NCBI GenBank assembly: GCA_031553435.1
Contig: JAVBLQ010000033.1
Coordinates: forward strand, 1 to 64,000
Direction of reading: 5' to 3'
DNA from: JAVBLQ01 sp031553435
GTDB taxonomy: Bacteria > Bacteroidota > Bacteroidia > Bacteroidales > Azobacteroidaceae
DNA length: 64,000 nucleotides
The notes beneath the pieces were generated by a model. The model saw only the letters and a program-made list of their open reading frames with translations, had not been told where the DNA came from and ran no database searches. Below are positions 8,416 to 16,198 of the stretch, piece after piece (position 1 is the stretch's first letter; each line of letters begins with the position of its first letter). Position numbers and translations under genes: made by a program.

Positions 8416-9084
8416 ATGAGTATTACTTCAAACTTGCATAAAGAGTTAGAAAGTCTTCCGGAAGGAGTTAAGCTAGTAGCTGTCTCTAAATTTCATTCCG
8501 TTGATGATATTATGGAAGCTTATGTTGCAGGTCAAAGAATATTCGGAGAAAGCAGAGTTCAGGAATTAATACCCAAACACGAAGCCCTTCCGAAAGATAT
8601 TGAATGGCATTTTATCGGTCATCTGCAAACCAACAAGGTAAAATATATCACTCCATTTATCCATACAATTCATAGTATCGATAGTTTCAAATTATTGGAA
8701 GAGGTTGATAAATCAGCCCGGCAAACCGGTAGAATCATCAATATTCTTTTACAAATACATGTCGCCCAAGAAGAAAATAAATTCGGATTCAGCGAAGAAG
8801 AATGCTTGGAAATGCTTTCAAAAGGAGAATGGAAAGCATTAGAAAATGTACAAATCTGCGGACTAATGGGAATGGCTTCTTTTACCGAAAATACAGAACA
8901 AATCAGGAAAGAATATCAAAGCTTAGCTCTTTTTTTTAGAAAATTAAAATCAAAACATTTTTCTGATTGTCAATATTTTAAAGAACTTTCTATGGGGATG
9001 AGCGATGATTATCCCATAGCCGTTGAAGAAGGAAGTACGATGGTCCGCATCGGGACAGGAATTTTTGGCACCAGAATTGCGTAA
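8416..9084 (+). CDS. yggS: YggS/PROSC-family pyridoxal phosphate homeostasis protein
   Basis: This is a single-domain fold-type III PLP-binding protein that buffers free PLP and affects amino-acid and vitamin B6 balance. I set the start at 8416 (MSITSNLHKEL); upstream codons from 8338 are encoded by the inverted repeat and resemble nothing. The 222-residue chain has VKLVAVSKFHS with the PLP lysine (about residue 26), FGESRVQE, WHFIGHLQTNKVK, LMGMASF, ELSMGMSDDYPIAVEEGSTMVRIG and FGTR. All are characteristic of the family and the length is normal. It stands alone between repeats, with no proC or sepF neighbour. Confidence 0.95.
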   Translation: MSITSNLHKELESLPEGVKLVAVSKFHSVDDIMEAYVAGQRIFGESRVQELIPKHEALPKDIEWHFIGHLQTNKVKYITPFIHTIHSIDSFKLLEEVDKSARQTGRIINILLQIHVAQEENKFGFSEEECLEMLSKGEWKALENVQICGLMGMASFTENTEQIRKEYQSLALFFRKLKSKHFSDCQYFKELSMGMSDDYPIAVEEGSTMVRIGTGIFGTRIA

Positions 9085-9122
9085 TTCTCCCGCTAAAAAT
9101 TTAACTTTAGGAAATTATTTGG

Positions 9123-9130
9123 TAGATTTG
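9123..9130 (+). promoter_or_regulatory. -7 promoter element for the DHOD-like gene
   Basis: TAGATTTG matches TAnnTTTG exactly and lies 25 bases before the ATG at 9156. No clear -33 box was found. Confidence 0.4.
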
Positions 9131-9155
9131 CAAACTTGAATAAAACTTTTGAGTC

Positions 9156-10130
9156 ATGATTAGCTTACACACAAAATATGCAGGATTGAATCTTAAAAAT
9201 CCAATCATCGTTGGAAGTTCAGGTCTTACAAACAACGCGAAAAAAAATAAGGAATTGGAAAAAGCGGGCGCCGGAGCAATCGTTTTGAAATCCTTATTTG
9301 AAGAACAAATTGAAATGATGTCCGACAATATGTTGGAAGGTACTGATTATCCTGAAGCTGGGGATTATATCCGCAATTACATAAAAAGCGATCAAGTATC
9401 TGATTATCTCAATCTGATCAGGGAAACTAAAAAATCGTGTTCGATTCCTGTTATTGCCAGCATTAACTGTTACAGGGCCAGCGCCTGGATTGATTTTGCA
9501 AAACAAATTGAAACCTCCGGAGCTGACGCCATTGAATTAAATATTCTGTCTATTTCTACAGACATTCACAGCAATAATCATCTGTTAGACAGTTATATTC
9601 AAATTCTTAGCAGAACTAAATCCGTCGTAAAAATACCTGTCATTATAAAAATGACAAAAACATTCGAAAATATTCCATATGTAGTCTATCGCTTATTTGA
9701 AAACGAAGTCGATGCTATCGTAATGTTCAACAAATTTTATCAACCGGACATTAACATACATTCTTTGCAGATAGTATCGGGTCATGTATTCAGTTCGTCT
9801 GCAGATATCAGTGATACGCTTCGGTGGACAGGTATTGTATCTGGGCTTGTTCCTCAGGTCGACATTGCATGTTCAACCGGTATTCTTGATTGGGAAGATG
9901 GAGTAAAGTGTTTGTTGGCAGGCGCTTCTGCAATTCAATTGGCTACTGCGATTTACCAGCATGGCAATCAGATTATTCCTCAAATGATACAAAGTATTGA
10001 AGAGTGGATGACAAGTATGAATTATAAAACAATTGCCGATTTTAAAGGAAAACTCAATTATTCTAATATTTCAAATCCACAAATGTACGAACGGTCACAG
10101 TTCATGAAGTATTTTTCAAACAGAGACTAA
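9156..10130 (+). CDS. Dihydroorotate dehydrogenase-like TIM-barrel flavoprotein
   Basis: This 324-residue protein resembles class 1 dihydroorotate dehydrogenases. It opens with LHTKYAGLNLKNPIIVGSSGLT, followed by VLKSLFEEQIE, SINCYRAS, GADAIELNI and VPVIIKMTKTF-like beta-strand motifs of an FMN-binding barrel. The C-terminal phosphate-binding strand is present as LLAGASAIQLATAIYQHG. It is the common Bacteroidales DHOD-like paralogue rather than the pyrimidine-pathway PyrD, and no pyrimidine genes are nearby. The substrate is unknown; FMN binding is inferred from the fold. Confidence 0.8.
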   Translation: MISLHTKYAGLNLKNPIIVGSSGLTNNAKKNKELEKAGAGAIVLKSLFEEQIEMMSDNMLEGTDYPEAGDYIRNYIKSDQVSDYLNLIRETKKSCSIPVIASINCYRASAWIDFAKQIETSGADAIELNILSISTDIHSNNHLLDSYIQILSRTKSVVKIPVIIKMTKTFENIPYVVYRLFENEVDAIVMFNKFYQPDINIHSLQIVSGHVFSSSADISDTLRWTGIVSGLVPQVDIACSTGILDWEDGVKCLLAGASAIQLATAIYQHGNQIIPQMIQSIEEWMTSMNYKTIADFKGKLNYSNISNPQMYERSQFMKYFSNRD

Positions 10131-10166
10131 GGAACTGATTAAATTTTGTAACAACCTATTTATCTA

Positions 10167-10277
10167 GTGAAAGGTGAAGATCGCTTCGCTCTTTTGTGAA
10201 CTCGTTTCACTTGTTGAGAAGAGATGATAAATAAAATTCATCTTTCACAGGAGATCGAAGTGAGCTTCACTTTTCAC
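10167..10277. repeat. Intergenic palindrome of the GTCGCTTCGCT family (element E)
   Basis: The left arm GTGAAAGGTGAAGATCGCTT pairs with a right arm ending AGCTTCACTTTTCAC. The core words ATCGCTTCGCTC and GTGAACTCGTTTCACT recur at 32221-32336 and 52054-52157. It separates two convergent genes and could terminate both. Confidence 0.8.
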
Positions 10278-10288
10278 TTTTAATTTTA

Positions 10289-11050
10289 CTACTCGACGCC
10301 GGCTAACTGCGGGTCAATCATAATCCTGCCGCAGTGTTCGCAAACGATAATTTTTTTACGGAGTTTGATATCCATTTGTCTTTGTGGTGGAATTTTATTG
10401 AAACAACCGCCACAAGCATCACGTTGAATATAAGCAATGGCCAAACCGTTTCTTGCACTTTTACGGATACGTTTGAATGCTGCAAGTAAACGAGGTTCAA
10501 CAGATGCTTCCAATTGTTTTGCTTTTTCACGAAGTTGTTCTTCTTGTTGTTTTGTTTCCGCCACAATTTCGTCCAATTCGTCTTTTTTGGACTCAAGGTC
10601 TATTTTTCTTTCTGCCAGATTATGTTTACTTTTCTCAATCTCTTCAGTGATTGATTTCATATCGGCAGTGAATTCGCGAATTCTTTTTTCGGCCAATTCA
10701 ATCTCCAAACCCTGAAACTCAACTTCTTTTGTCAAAGTATCGAATTCACGGTTATTGCGAACATTATCTAATTGCTCTTTATATCTGGAAATTAAATGAT
10801 TAGATTCTGTAATTTTTATTTTCTGCTGGCCAATGGCAAATTCCACATCTTTCAATTCAGCCTGAAAATTCTGGATACGGGTGTCCAAACCTGCAACTTC
10901 GTCTTCAAGATCTTGCACTTCCAAAGGAAGCTCACCTCTCAAAGTTTTGATTTTATCGATCTCTGATAACATCATTTGAAGTTGGTATAATGCACTGAGT
11001 TTTTCTTCAACAGTTAAATCTTTTTCAACCGGTTGTTTTTCTGTAGCCAT
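10289..11050 (-). CDS. Coiled-coil protein with C-terminal C4 zinc ribbon
   Basis: The 253-residue protein is mostly a long helical coiled coil (about 10-190, rich in Glu, Lys, Gln and Leu). It ends in a zinc ribbon with two CxxC pairs, DACGGCFNKIPPQ and VCEHCGRIM (about 205-245). This is the architecture of the C4-type zinc ribbon/DUF164 family, which is widespread in bacteria and often found next to nif3. Members have been linked to nucleic-acid or secretion chaperone roles, but the function here is not settled. It follows the Nif3-like gene by 5 bases on the same strand, so the pair is co-transcribed. Confidence 0.85.
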   Translation of the reverse strand: MATEKQPVEKDLTVEEKLSALYQLQMMLSEIDKIKTLRGELPLEVQDLEDEVAGLDTRIQNFQAELKDVEFAIGQQKIKITESNHLISRYKEQLDNVRNNREFDTLTKEVEFQGLEIELAEKRIREFTADMKSITEEIEKSKHNLAERKIDLESKKDELDEIVAETKQQEEQLREKAKQLEASVEPRLLAAFKRIRKSARNGLAIAYIQRDACGGCFNKIPPQRQMDIKLRKKIIVCEHCGRIMIDPQLAGVE

Positions 11051-11055
11051 ATATC

Positions 11056-12153
11056 TTATATTAAATAATTTACTGGGTTTGAATTTGTATCTGAAAAATG
11101 GATCGCAAAGTTAGGTATTTTTTTTGTAATTATTTCAAAAAAGATTTCTTTTGTAAATATTTCGGATTCATAATGACCGATTGTCGCCAAAAGAATATTT
11201 TTTTCAACATCATAAAAATCATTGTATTTTGCTTCTCCGGTAATAAAAACATCGGCTTTTTGTCTGATGGCTTCCGGATAGAGGAACGATCCGCTACCTC
11301 CGCAAATGGCAATCTTCCGTATTTTTTTATTTCGTAAGGCTGAATGTTGAATACATTTCAGGTTCAATATATTTTTCAATTTCTGAAGAAAATCCATCTC
11401 ATTTTCTTCAACAGGCAATTCTCCGATAATTCCGGAACCGACCTTATTCCACGTATTTTCAAGTGCATAAATATCATAAGCCGGTTCTTCATAAGGATGT
11501 GATGACAAAAGAGCCCGAACCACTGTATTTTTTTTATAAACAGGCAAAATGATTTCGATACGGGTTTCTCTTTCAAAATGTAAATCACCGGTTGCACCAC
11601 AAAAAGGATTCGCATTTTTTCCTGCACGGAAAGAACCTTCACCTTCCAGATTGTAAGAACAAGAGTCGTAATCACCAATTTGTCCGGCTCCGGCTTCAAA
11701 TAATGCACTGCGTACTTGTTCAGCTTGTGCGATAGGAACAAACGTAACCAGTTTCAACAGAGCATCTTTCTGAGGCATCAGAACTCTGGTATTTTGCAAA
11801 CCTATTTTTTCTGCAATTTTAAAACTAACTCCATCGAATGCGTTATCCAGGTTGGTATGAGCTGAGTAAATCGCAATCTGATGCTGGCAGGCTTTGATAA
11901 TACAACGCTCAATATAGTTTTTTCCAATCAATGATTTAACCGGCTTGAAAAGAACAGGATGATGAGAAATAATCAGATTACAGGATAACTTAATAGCTTC
12001 ATCAATAACACTTTCAGTAACATCCAGACAAAGTAATAGGCCGGAAATTTCCTGATCTGCATTTCCCACTTGCAAGCCGGAATTATCATAATTCTCCTGC
12101 AAGGATAGTGGAGCAAATTCTTCGATGATTGATGTTATTTCTTTGATTTTCAT
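11056..12153 (-). CDS. Nif3-like dinuclear metal-centre protein (GTP cyclohydrolase I type 2 family)
   Basis: The 365-residue protein has the Nif3/YbgI fold with metal-binding motifs NLIISHHPVLFKP (His pair at about 63-64), YSAHTNLDNAFDGVS and, near the C-terminus, ATIGHYESEIFT. A PII/CutA-like insert occupies about 125-230, including YEEPAYDIYAL, as in the longer, insert-containing form of the family. It forms hexameric toroids with two metal ions per subunit; the physiological substrate is not established. The start codon at 12151-12153 lies only 4 bases from the repetitive element at 12158-12297, so the promoter must be within or beyond that element or come from phoH transcription. Confidence 0.9.
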   Translation of the reverse strand: MKIKEITSIIEEFAPLSLQENYDNSGLQVGNADQEISGLLLCLDVTESVIDEAIKLSCNLIISHHPVLFKPVKSLIGKNYIERCIIKACQHQIAIYSAHTNLDNAFDGVSFKIAEKIGLQNTRVLMPQKDALLKLVTFVPIAQAEQVRSALFEAGAGQIGDYDSCSYNLEGEGSFRAGKNANPFCGATGDLHFERETRIEIILPVYKKNTVVRALLSSHPYEEPAYDIYALENTWNKVGSGIIGELPVEENEMDFLQKLKNILNLKCIQHSALRNKKIRKIAICGGSGSFLYPEAIRQKADVFITGEAKYNDFYDVEKNILLATIGHYESEIFTKEIFFEIITKKIPNFAIHFSDTNSNPVNYLI

Positions 12154-12157
12154 GATG

Positions 12158-12297
12158 GTTACGAGTTACGAGTTACAAGTTACAAGTTACGAGTTACAAG
12201 TTACGGGTTACGGGTTACGAGTTACAGAAATTGAGTTTGGATCGTCACTCGTCACTTGTAATTTATCACTTGTAACCCGTGACTTGTCACTCGTAAC
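12158..12297. repeat. Palindrome built from GTTACGAGTTACAA words (element F), encoding the PhoH C-terminus
   Basis: About 75 bases of reiterated GTTACgAgTTACaA words pair with a right arm of TCGTCACTTGTAAT and GTAACCCGTGACTTGT words. The right arm is translated as the last residues of PhoH, and its stop codon lies at 12208-12210 inside the element. A close relative is at 27833-27949. Confidence 0.8.
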
Positions 12298-13230
12298 TTT
12301 ATCAAACTTTTCATATGCTTCCACAATCCGTTGAACCAGTTTATGGCGGACAATATCTTTTTTCGTGAATTCTACTTTTCCGATCCCTTCTACATTTTTC
12401 AAAATATACATGGCTTGTATCAAACCTGATTTTTGGGTGGGAGGAAGATCGATTTGAGTAATATCTCCGGTAACAATCATTTTAGCATTCAATCCCAAAC
12501 GGGTAAGAAACATTTTGATTTGGTGAACTGTTGTATTTTGTGCTTCATCCAAAATAATAACCGCATCATTCAATGTCCTTCCACGCATGTATGCAAGCGG
12601 AGCAATTTGAATGATGTTGTTTTCCATATGTTCTTTTAATTTCGCTGCCGGGATCATATCCTGCAAAGCATCATACAATGGTTGAAGGTAGGGGTCCAGC
12701 TTATCCTTTGTATCTCCGGGAAGAAAACCCAGCTTTTCTCCTGCTTCAACAGCCGGGCGACTTAAAATAATTTTTTTGACTTCTTTGTTTTTCAATGCTT
12801 TGACAGCCAATGCAATTGCCGTATAGGTCTTACCTGAACCGGCAGGGCCGATAGCAAATATCAAGTCATTCTTATCGAACTCCTTCACTAATTTTTGTTG
12901 ATTTTCTGTTCGTGCAAGGATTGCCTTACCATTCATTCCGTGAATAATAAGATTATCCTGATTAACAGTTAAGGGTGCTTTGCCTTTAACGATATCAATG
13001 ATACTTTCTTCTGTCAGCAAATTATATTCAAGACAATATTTTTCAAGTTCTTTGATTTTTTCTTCGAAGGTTAGTAAATCGGTATCATCGCCGATCACTT
13101 TCATTACATTTCCTCTGGCAACAATTCTCAGTTTTGGGAACAATGACCTGATTAATTGAAAATTAACATTGTTAATTCCGAAAAAGATAACAGGGTCAAC
13201 GCTATCTATAATAATTATTCGTTCTATCAT
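12208..13230 (-). CDS. phoH: PhoH-family P-loop ATPase with a repeat-encoded tail
   Basis: This cytoplasmic PhoH-like NTPase is probably an RNA-associated ATPase/helicase-type enzyme. In 340 residues it has an N-terminal nucleic-acid-binding-like segment (about 30-85), Walker A GPAGSGKT (128-135), SRPAVEAGEKLGFLPGD and a Walker B region VIILDEAQNTT (about 224-234). It then has VTGDITQIDLP and the usual end GKVEFTKKDIVRHKLVQRIV (only 20 residues quoted). Homologues end soon after VEAYEKFD. Here about 28 extra residues, with three VTSD repeats and an ending SVTRNP, come from the inverted repeat F. The tail is unlikely to be functional but could alter stability. A -7 element lies at 13255-13262. 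Confidence 0.92.
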   Translation of the reverse strand: MIERIIIIDSVDPVIFFGINNVNFQLIRSLFPKLRIVARGNVMKVIGDDTDLLTFEEKIKELEKYCLEYNLLTEESIIDIVKGKAPLTVNQDNLIIHGMNGKAILARTENQQKLVKEFDKNDLIFAIGPAGSGKTYTAIALAVKALKNKEVKKIILSRPAVEAGEKLGFLPGDTKDKLDPYLQPLYDALQDMIPAAKLKEHMENNIIQIAPLAYMRGRTLNDAVIILDEAQNTTVHQIKMFLTRLGLNAKMIVTGDITQIDLPPTQKSGLIQAMYILKNVEGIGKVEFTKKDIVRHKLVQRIVEAYEKFDKVTSDKSRVTSDKLQVTSDDPNSISVTRNP

Positions 13231-13254
13231 TCAAAATTTCATTATACTAAAACA

Positions 13255-13262
13255 CAAAAGTA
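13255..13262 (-). promoter_or_regulatory. -7 promoter element for phoH
   Basis: The minus strand reads TACTTTTG, matching TAnnTTTG, 25 bases upstream of the phoH start. It is back to back with a plus-strand match at 13276-13283. Confidence 0.4.
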
Positions 13263-13275
13263 GTAATTTATTTCA

Positions 13276-13283
13276 TAATTTTG
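13276..13283 (+). promoter_or_regulatory. -7 promoter element for truA, implying a very short or absent leader
   Basis: TAATTTTG matches TAnnTTTG and ends 8 bases before the ATG at 13292. Transcription starting about 7 bases downstream would give an essentially leaderless mRNA. No other candidate was seen between this site and the start. Confidence 0.4.
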
Positions 13284-13291
13284 TATCCCAA

Positions 13292-14053
13292 ATGCAACGC
13301 TATTTCATCTATTTAAGTTATAACGGGAAAAATTATTGTGGTTGGCAAAATCAACCGAATGGTATCTCCGTACAAGAAAAAATAGAAGAAGCATTGTCAA
13401 CTATCCTGAGAGAAAAAAAATCCATTACCGGAGCCGGACGCACTGATGCCGGTGTCCACGCACTTCTGATGATCGCTCATTTTGATTGGGAAAAAGAAGA
13501 TCTGAATTGCATTCAGCTTACGGAAAAATTAAACCGGATATTACCACGGGATATTGCTATTTCAAAAATAATTCCGGTTCAACCGGATGCACATGCAAGG
13601 TTTGATGCAACTTCCCGTACTTATAAATATTATATTACAAAAGAAAAAGATCCGTTCAGAAATGATTTTACATATAAAATACATGGAGAATTGGATATTG
13701 AATTAATGAACCGGGCAGCTTCCATCCTGTTTGAATACACTGATTTCACTAGTTTCAGCAAATTACACACTGATGTTAAGACAAACAATTGTAAGATTAT
13801 GGAGGTTCGTTGGGAATATCTGAACAACGAATATGTTTTCACAATCAAAGCCGACCGTTTTCTCCGGAATATGGTGAGAGCCATAGTCGGAACATTATTA
13901 GATGTTGGGCGAGGCAAACTTTCAATCGAAGGTTTCAAACAAATCATAGAGACGAAAGATCGTTGTAGAGCCGGAACTTCTGTTCCCGGAAACGCCTTGT
14001 TTTTAGTCGATGTATCTTACCCCGAATATCTTTTTCAACCAAATAATTCTTAA
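13292..14053 (+). CDS. truA: tRNA pseudouridine synthase A
   Basis: TruA isomerises uridines 38-40 in the anticodon stem of tRNAs. I choose 13292 because MQRYFIYLSYNGKNYCGWQ is the conserved N-terminus. An in-frame start at 13169 would overlap the divergent phoH gene. The 253-residue protein contains the catalytic Asp (D52) in GAGRTDAGVHAL, then RFDATSRTYKYYI, FTSFSK and RFLRNMVRAIVGTLLDVG. Length is normal. It is followed after 21 bases by an EamA transporter gene, probably in one transcript. Confidence 0.95.
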   Translation: MQRYFIYLSYNGKNYCGWQNQPNGISVQEKIEEALSTILREKKSITGAGRTDAGVHALLMIAHFDWEKEDLNCIQLTEKLNRILPRDIAISKIIPVQPDAHARFDATSRTYKYYITKEKDPFRNDFTYKIHGELDIELMNRAASILFEYTDFTSFSKLHTDVKTNNCKIMEVRWEYLNNEYVFTIKADRFLRNMVRAIVGTLLDVGRGKLSIEGFKQIIETKDRCRAGTSVPGNALFLVDVSYPEYLFQPNNS

Positions 14054-14074
14054 CTTTTAATTTTTCACTTCAAT

Positions 14075-14974
14075 ATGTGGTTAAGTTTAGCATTTTTATC
14101 CGCTTTTTTATTAGGGATTTACGAAGTTTCCAAAAAAGTTTCTTTAAATAACAATGCTGTCATTCCGGTATTATTTCTGAATACATTTTTCAGCAGTCTT
14201 ATATTTGTTCCGTTTGTAGTTATTTCTTTTTGTAAACCGGAATTATTGGAAGGAACTCTATTTTTCGTCCCCAAAATGCCATTAAATGTTCATGGATATA
14301 TTCTCATCAAATCATTTATCGTTCTCTCTTCCTGGCTGTTTGCTTACTTTGCCACCAAACATCTTCCTTTAACCATCATCGGCCCGATCAAAGCAACTCA
14401 ACCGGTCATGGTATTGATAGGCGCTTTATTGATATTCGGAGAAAGATTAAATTTATACCAATGGACCGGGGTTATTTTATCGATTTTATCTTTTTATTTA
14501 CTTTCAGTTACAGGAAAAAAAGAAGGAATCAATTTTAAGAATGATAAATGGATCATTTTCCTTGTACTATCTGTGATTACAGGTGCGACCAGTGGTTTGT
14601 ACGACAAGTATCTGATGAAGCAGTTCGACGTAATGACAGTGCAGGTTTGGTACAATTTTTATCAGTTTCTGATCATGATTCCGGTTTTGCTTTTTCTTTG
14701 GTATCCGATGCGGAAAAAGACAACTTCGTTTGATTGGCGTTGGTCGATTCTTCTTATATCTGTTTTTCTGACCATTGCTGATTTTGTTTATTTTTACGCA
14801 TTATCTTTCCCTGACTCAATGATTTCCATTGTTTCCATGATCAGAAGGAGTAATGTGATTGTAACTTTTATTGCAGGAGCTTTGTTTTATAGGGAAAAGA
14901 ATTTGAAAAGTAAAGCATTTGATCTGTTTCTGGTGCTGTTAGGGATGTTTTTCTTATATTTAGGGACGAAATAA
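14075..14974 (+). CDS. EamA/DMT-family transporter
   Basis: This 299-residue integral membrane protein has about ten hydrophobic helices in two EamA repeats (about 1-145 and 155-299). Repeat hallmarks include GPIKATQPVMVLIGALLIFGERL in the first half and SMIRRSNVIVTFIAGALFYREK in the second, of which the FGERL and YREK ends are diagnostic. Members export or import small metabolites, and the substrate cannot be read from sequence. It shares a transcript direction with truA and ends before a promoter region that serves the toxin-antitoxin remnant. Confidence 0.85.
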   Translation: MWLSLAFLSAFLLGIYEVSKKVSLNNNAVIPVLFLNTFFSSLIFVPFVVISFCKPELLEGTLFFVPKMPLNVHGYILIKSFIVLSSWLFAYFATKHLPLTIIGPIKATQPVMVLIGALLIFGERLNLYQWTGVILSILSFYLLSVTGKKEGINFKNDKWIIFLVLSVITGATSGLYDKYLMKQFDVMTVQVWYNFYQFLIMIPVLLFLWYPMRKKTTSFDWRWSILLISVFLTIADFVYFYALSFPDSMISIVSMIRRSNVIVTFIAGALFYREKNLKSKAFDLFLVLLGMFFLYLGTK

Positions 14975-15004
14975 CGAAGGATGCTAAGGGTAAATTATTT
15001 TTCA

Positions 15005-15012
15005 TATCTTTG
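15005..15012 (+). promoter_or_regulatory. -7 promoter element for the antitoxin gene
   Basis: TATCTTTG matches TAnnTTTG exactly, 47 bases before the start at 15059. Confidence 0.45.
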
Positions 15013-15058
15013 TAGCAAATCAAGCAATTAGAACACAAACAGTATAAAGCATTTTATT

Positions 15059-15307
15059 ATGAAACACATGAGTTTAGATAATATCTACAATGAAATAATG
15101 CTTTTGTCGGATGCTGACCGGAAGAAATTATACAACCGGATGAAAAAAGAATTTAATCCGGATAGAGAGATTGTTGCATATACAACAGTTGGTAAGTCTC
15201 TTACAAAGAAAGAATATGTTGAAAAGATTGAAAGGGCTATTGCAGAGGCTGACAAAGGCAAACTAATTTCGGATGAAGAATTAGAAAAAGAGATTGCAAC
15301 GTGGTAA
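15059..15307 (+). CDS. Probable type II antitoxin
   Basis: This small, charged 82-residue protein is helical in character, with LDNIYNEIMLLSDADRKKLYNRMKKEF followed by a Lys/Glu-rich C-terminus (EYVEKIERAIAEADKGK, then ISDEELEKEIATW). A dimerising N-terminal half and a toxin-binding acidic tail are the usual antitoxin layout. It overlaps by 7 bases the start of a RelE/ParE-type toxin remnant, the typical translational coupling of such pairs. A second ATG at 15068 is possible. The exact antitoxin family was not recognised. Its toxin partner is broken, so it may be an orphan or may neutralise toxins encoded elsewhere. Confidence 0.65.
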   Translation: MKHMSLDNIYNEIMLLSDADRKKLYNRMKKEFNPDREIVAYTTVGKSLTKKEYVEKIERAIAEADKGKLISDEELEKEIATW

Positions 15308-15553
15308 AACATACAGTTCGCTGGTCTGAAGAATCAAAAATAGATTTAAAAGAAATTTTTGAATACATCAAAAAAGTAGAAAGCCGAAATCGTGCAAAGC
15401 ATGTTGTTTCAGGTATCAGAGATGCAGGAAAATGGTTCAGTTCGATATGCTGTAAAATGGAGTTACAAAATATCATACACTACAGATGAAAAATGTGTGA
15501 ATATTGTCCGCGTATTCCATACCTCGCAAAGTTCTGAGAAAATTAATTTATGA
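15301..15553 (+). pseudogene. RelE/ParE-family toxin, frameshifted and internally deleted
   Basis: The frame from GTG 15301 encodes KHTVRWSEESKIDLKEIFEY then IKKVESRNRAKHVVSGIRDA, the normal N-terminal half of a ParE-type toxin. It then runs out of homology and stops at 15489. The plus-one frame from about 15422 to a TGA at 15551-15553 encodes RYAVKWSYKISYTTDEKCVN followed by IVRVFHTSQSSEKI, the normal C-terminal half. Joining both gives a chain about 15-20 residues shorter than usual, so a small internal deletion probably caused the frameshift. The toxin is presumably inactive. This reading depends on the given sequence being error-free. Confidence 0.75.
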
Positions 15554-15560
15554 AAATTCA

Positions 15561-16193
15561 ATGAAAAAAATAAGTTTATTCATCATCAGCATCCTCTCAT
15601 TCCTATCTGTCAATGCACAACAGGAAATTGCAGCCTATTTTGCATCCATGCCGGATGAATTGATGCCTTTACTGGAAATAAACCGGAGAAAAGACCTGAT
15701 TGATTTATACAACAATAACAAAGAAGCCCGGATAGAAAATTCCCTGAAAGATATTACTTCCATTGAGACGCTGAAAGATAATTATATATTACTTCTTTCT
15801 GATTCGTCAAGAACCGATATCGCTTTATTGCCAATGGTAAATGACTCCTATATTATTTGTATGATCAATACCGTATGCGGGCCTGTATGTGACAGTGAAA
15901 TAAGATTTTTCACCACGGAATGGAAACTTTTACAAAAAGATATATTTCTATCACCTGCTGACAGTGAATGGTTTATCAAAAAAGATGCTGATAAAACAAG
16001 TAATGAGTTCATCTATCTTTCATCTCTTTTGGACATGGACCTGATGCAATATCAGATTGACCCGGACAAGTTGGAGTTGCTGCAAAAATATAATACACCT
16101 TTATATCTGAATAAAAGCGACCGGGAAAAATTGCAACCTTTTTTGAAAGAAGAACCTAAAATTTATCAATGGAATAAAATGAGATTCCAATAA
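15561..16193 (+). CDS. DUF3256 family exported protein
   Basis: The start at 15561 gives a Sec signal peptide (MKKISLFIISILSFLSVNAQ, cleavage after NAQ). An upstream ATG at 15504 lies in the toxin remnant. The mature part of the 210-residue protein shows the DUF3256 pattern: FASMPDELMPLLEINRRKDL, IDLYNN, then ADIALLP-like and CGPVCDSEIRFFTTEW. The family is confined to Bacteroidota as far as I know and is predicted to be periplasmic; its function is unknown. It begins only 7 bases after the toxin remnant. The convergent TPM-domain gene ends 5 bases past its stop. Confidence 0.8.
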   Translation: MKKISLFIISILSFLSVNAQQEIAAYFASMPDELMPLLEINRRKDLIDLYNNNKEARIENSLKDITSIETLKDNYILLLSDSSRTDIALLPMVNDSYIICMINTVCGPVCDSEIRFFTTEWKLLQKDIFLSPADSEWFIKKDADKTSNEFIYLSSLLDMDLMQYQIDPDKLELLQKYNTPLYLNKSDREKLQPFLKEEPKIYQWNKMRFQ

Positions 16194-16198
16194 CAATT

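Noticed and set aside
12125..12334. Plus-strand frame rich in VTSYELQVT repeats
   Set aside because: It is simply the translation of the GTTACGA word repeats of element F and has no support as a gene.
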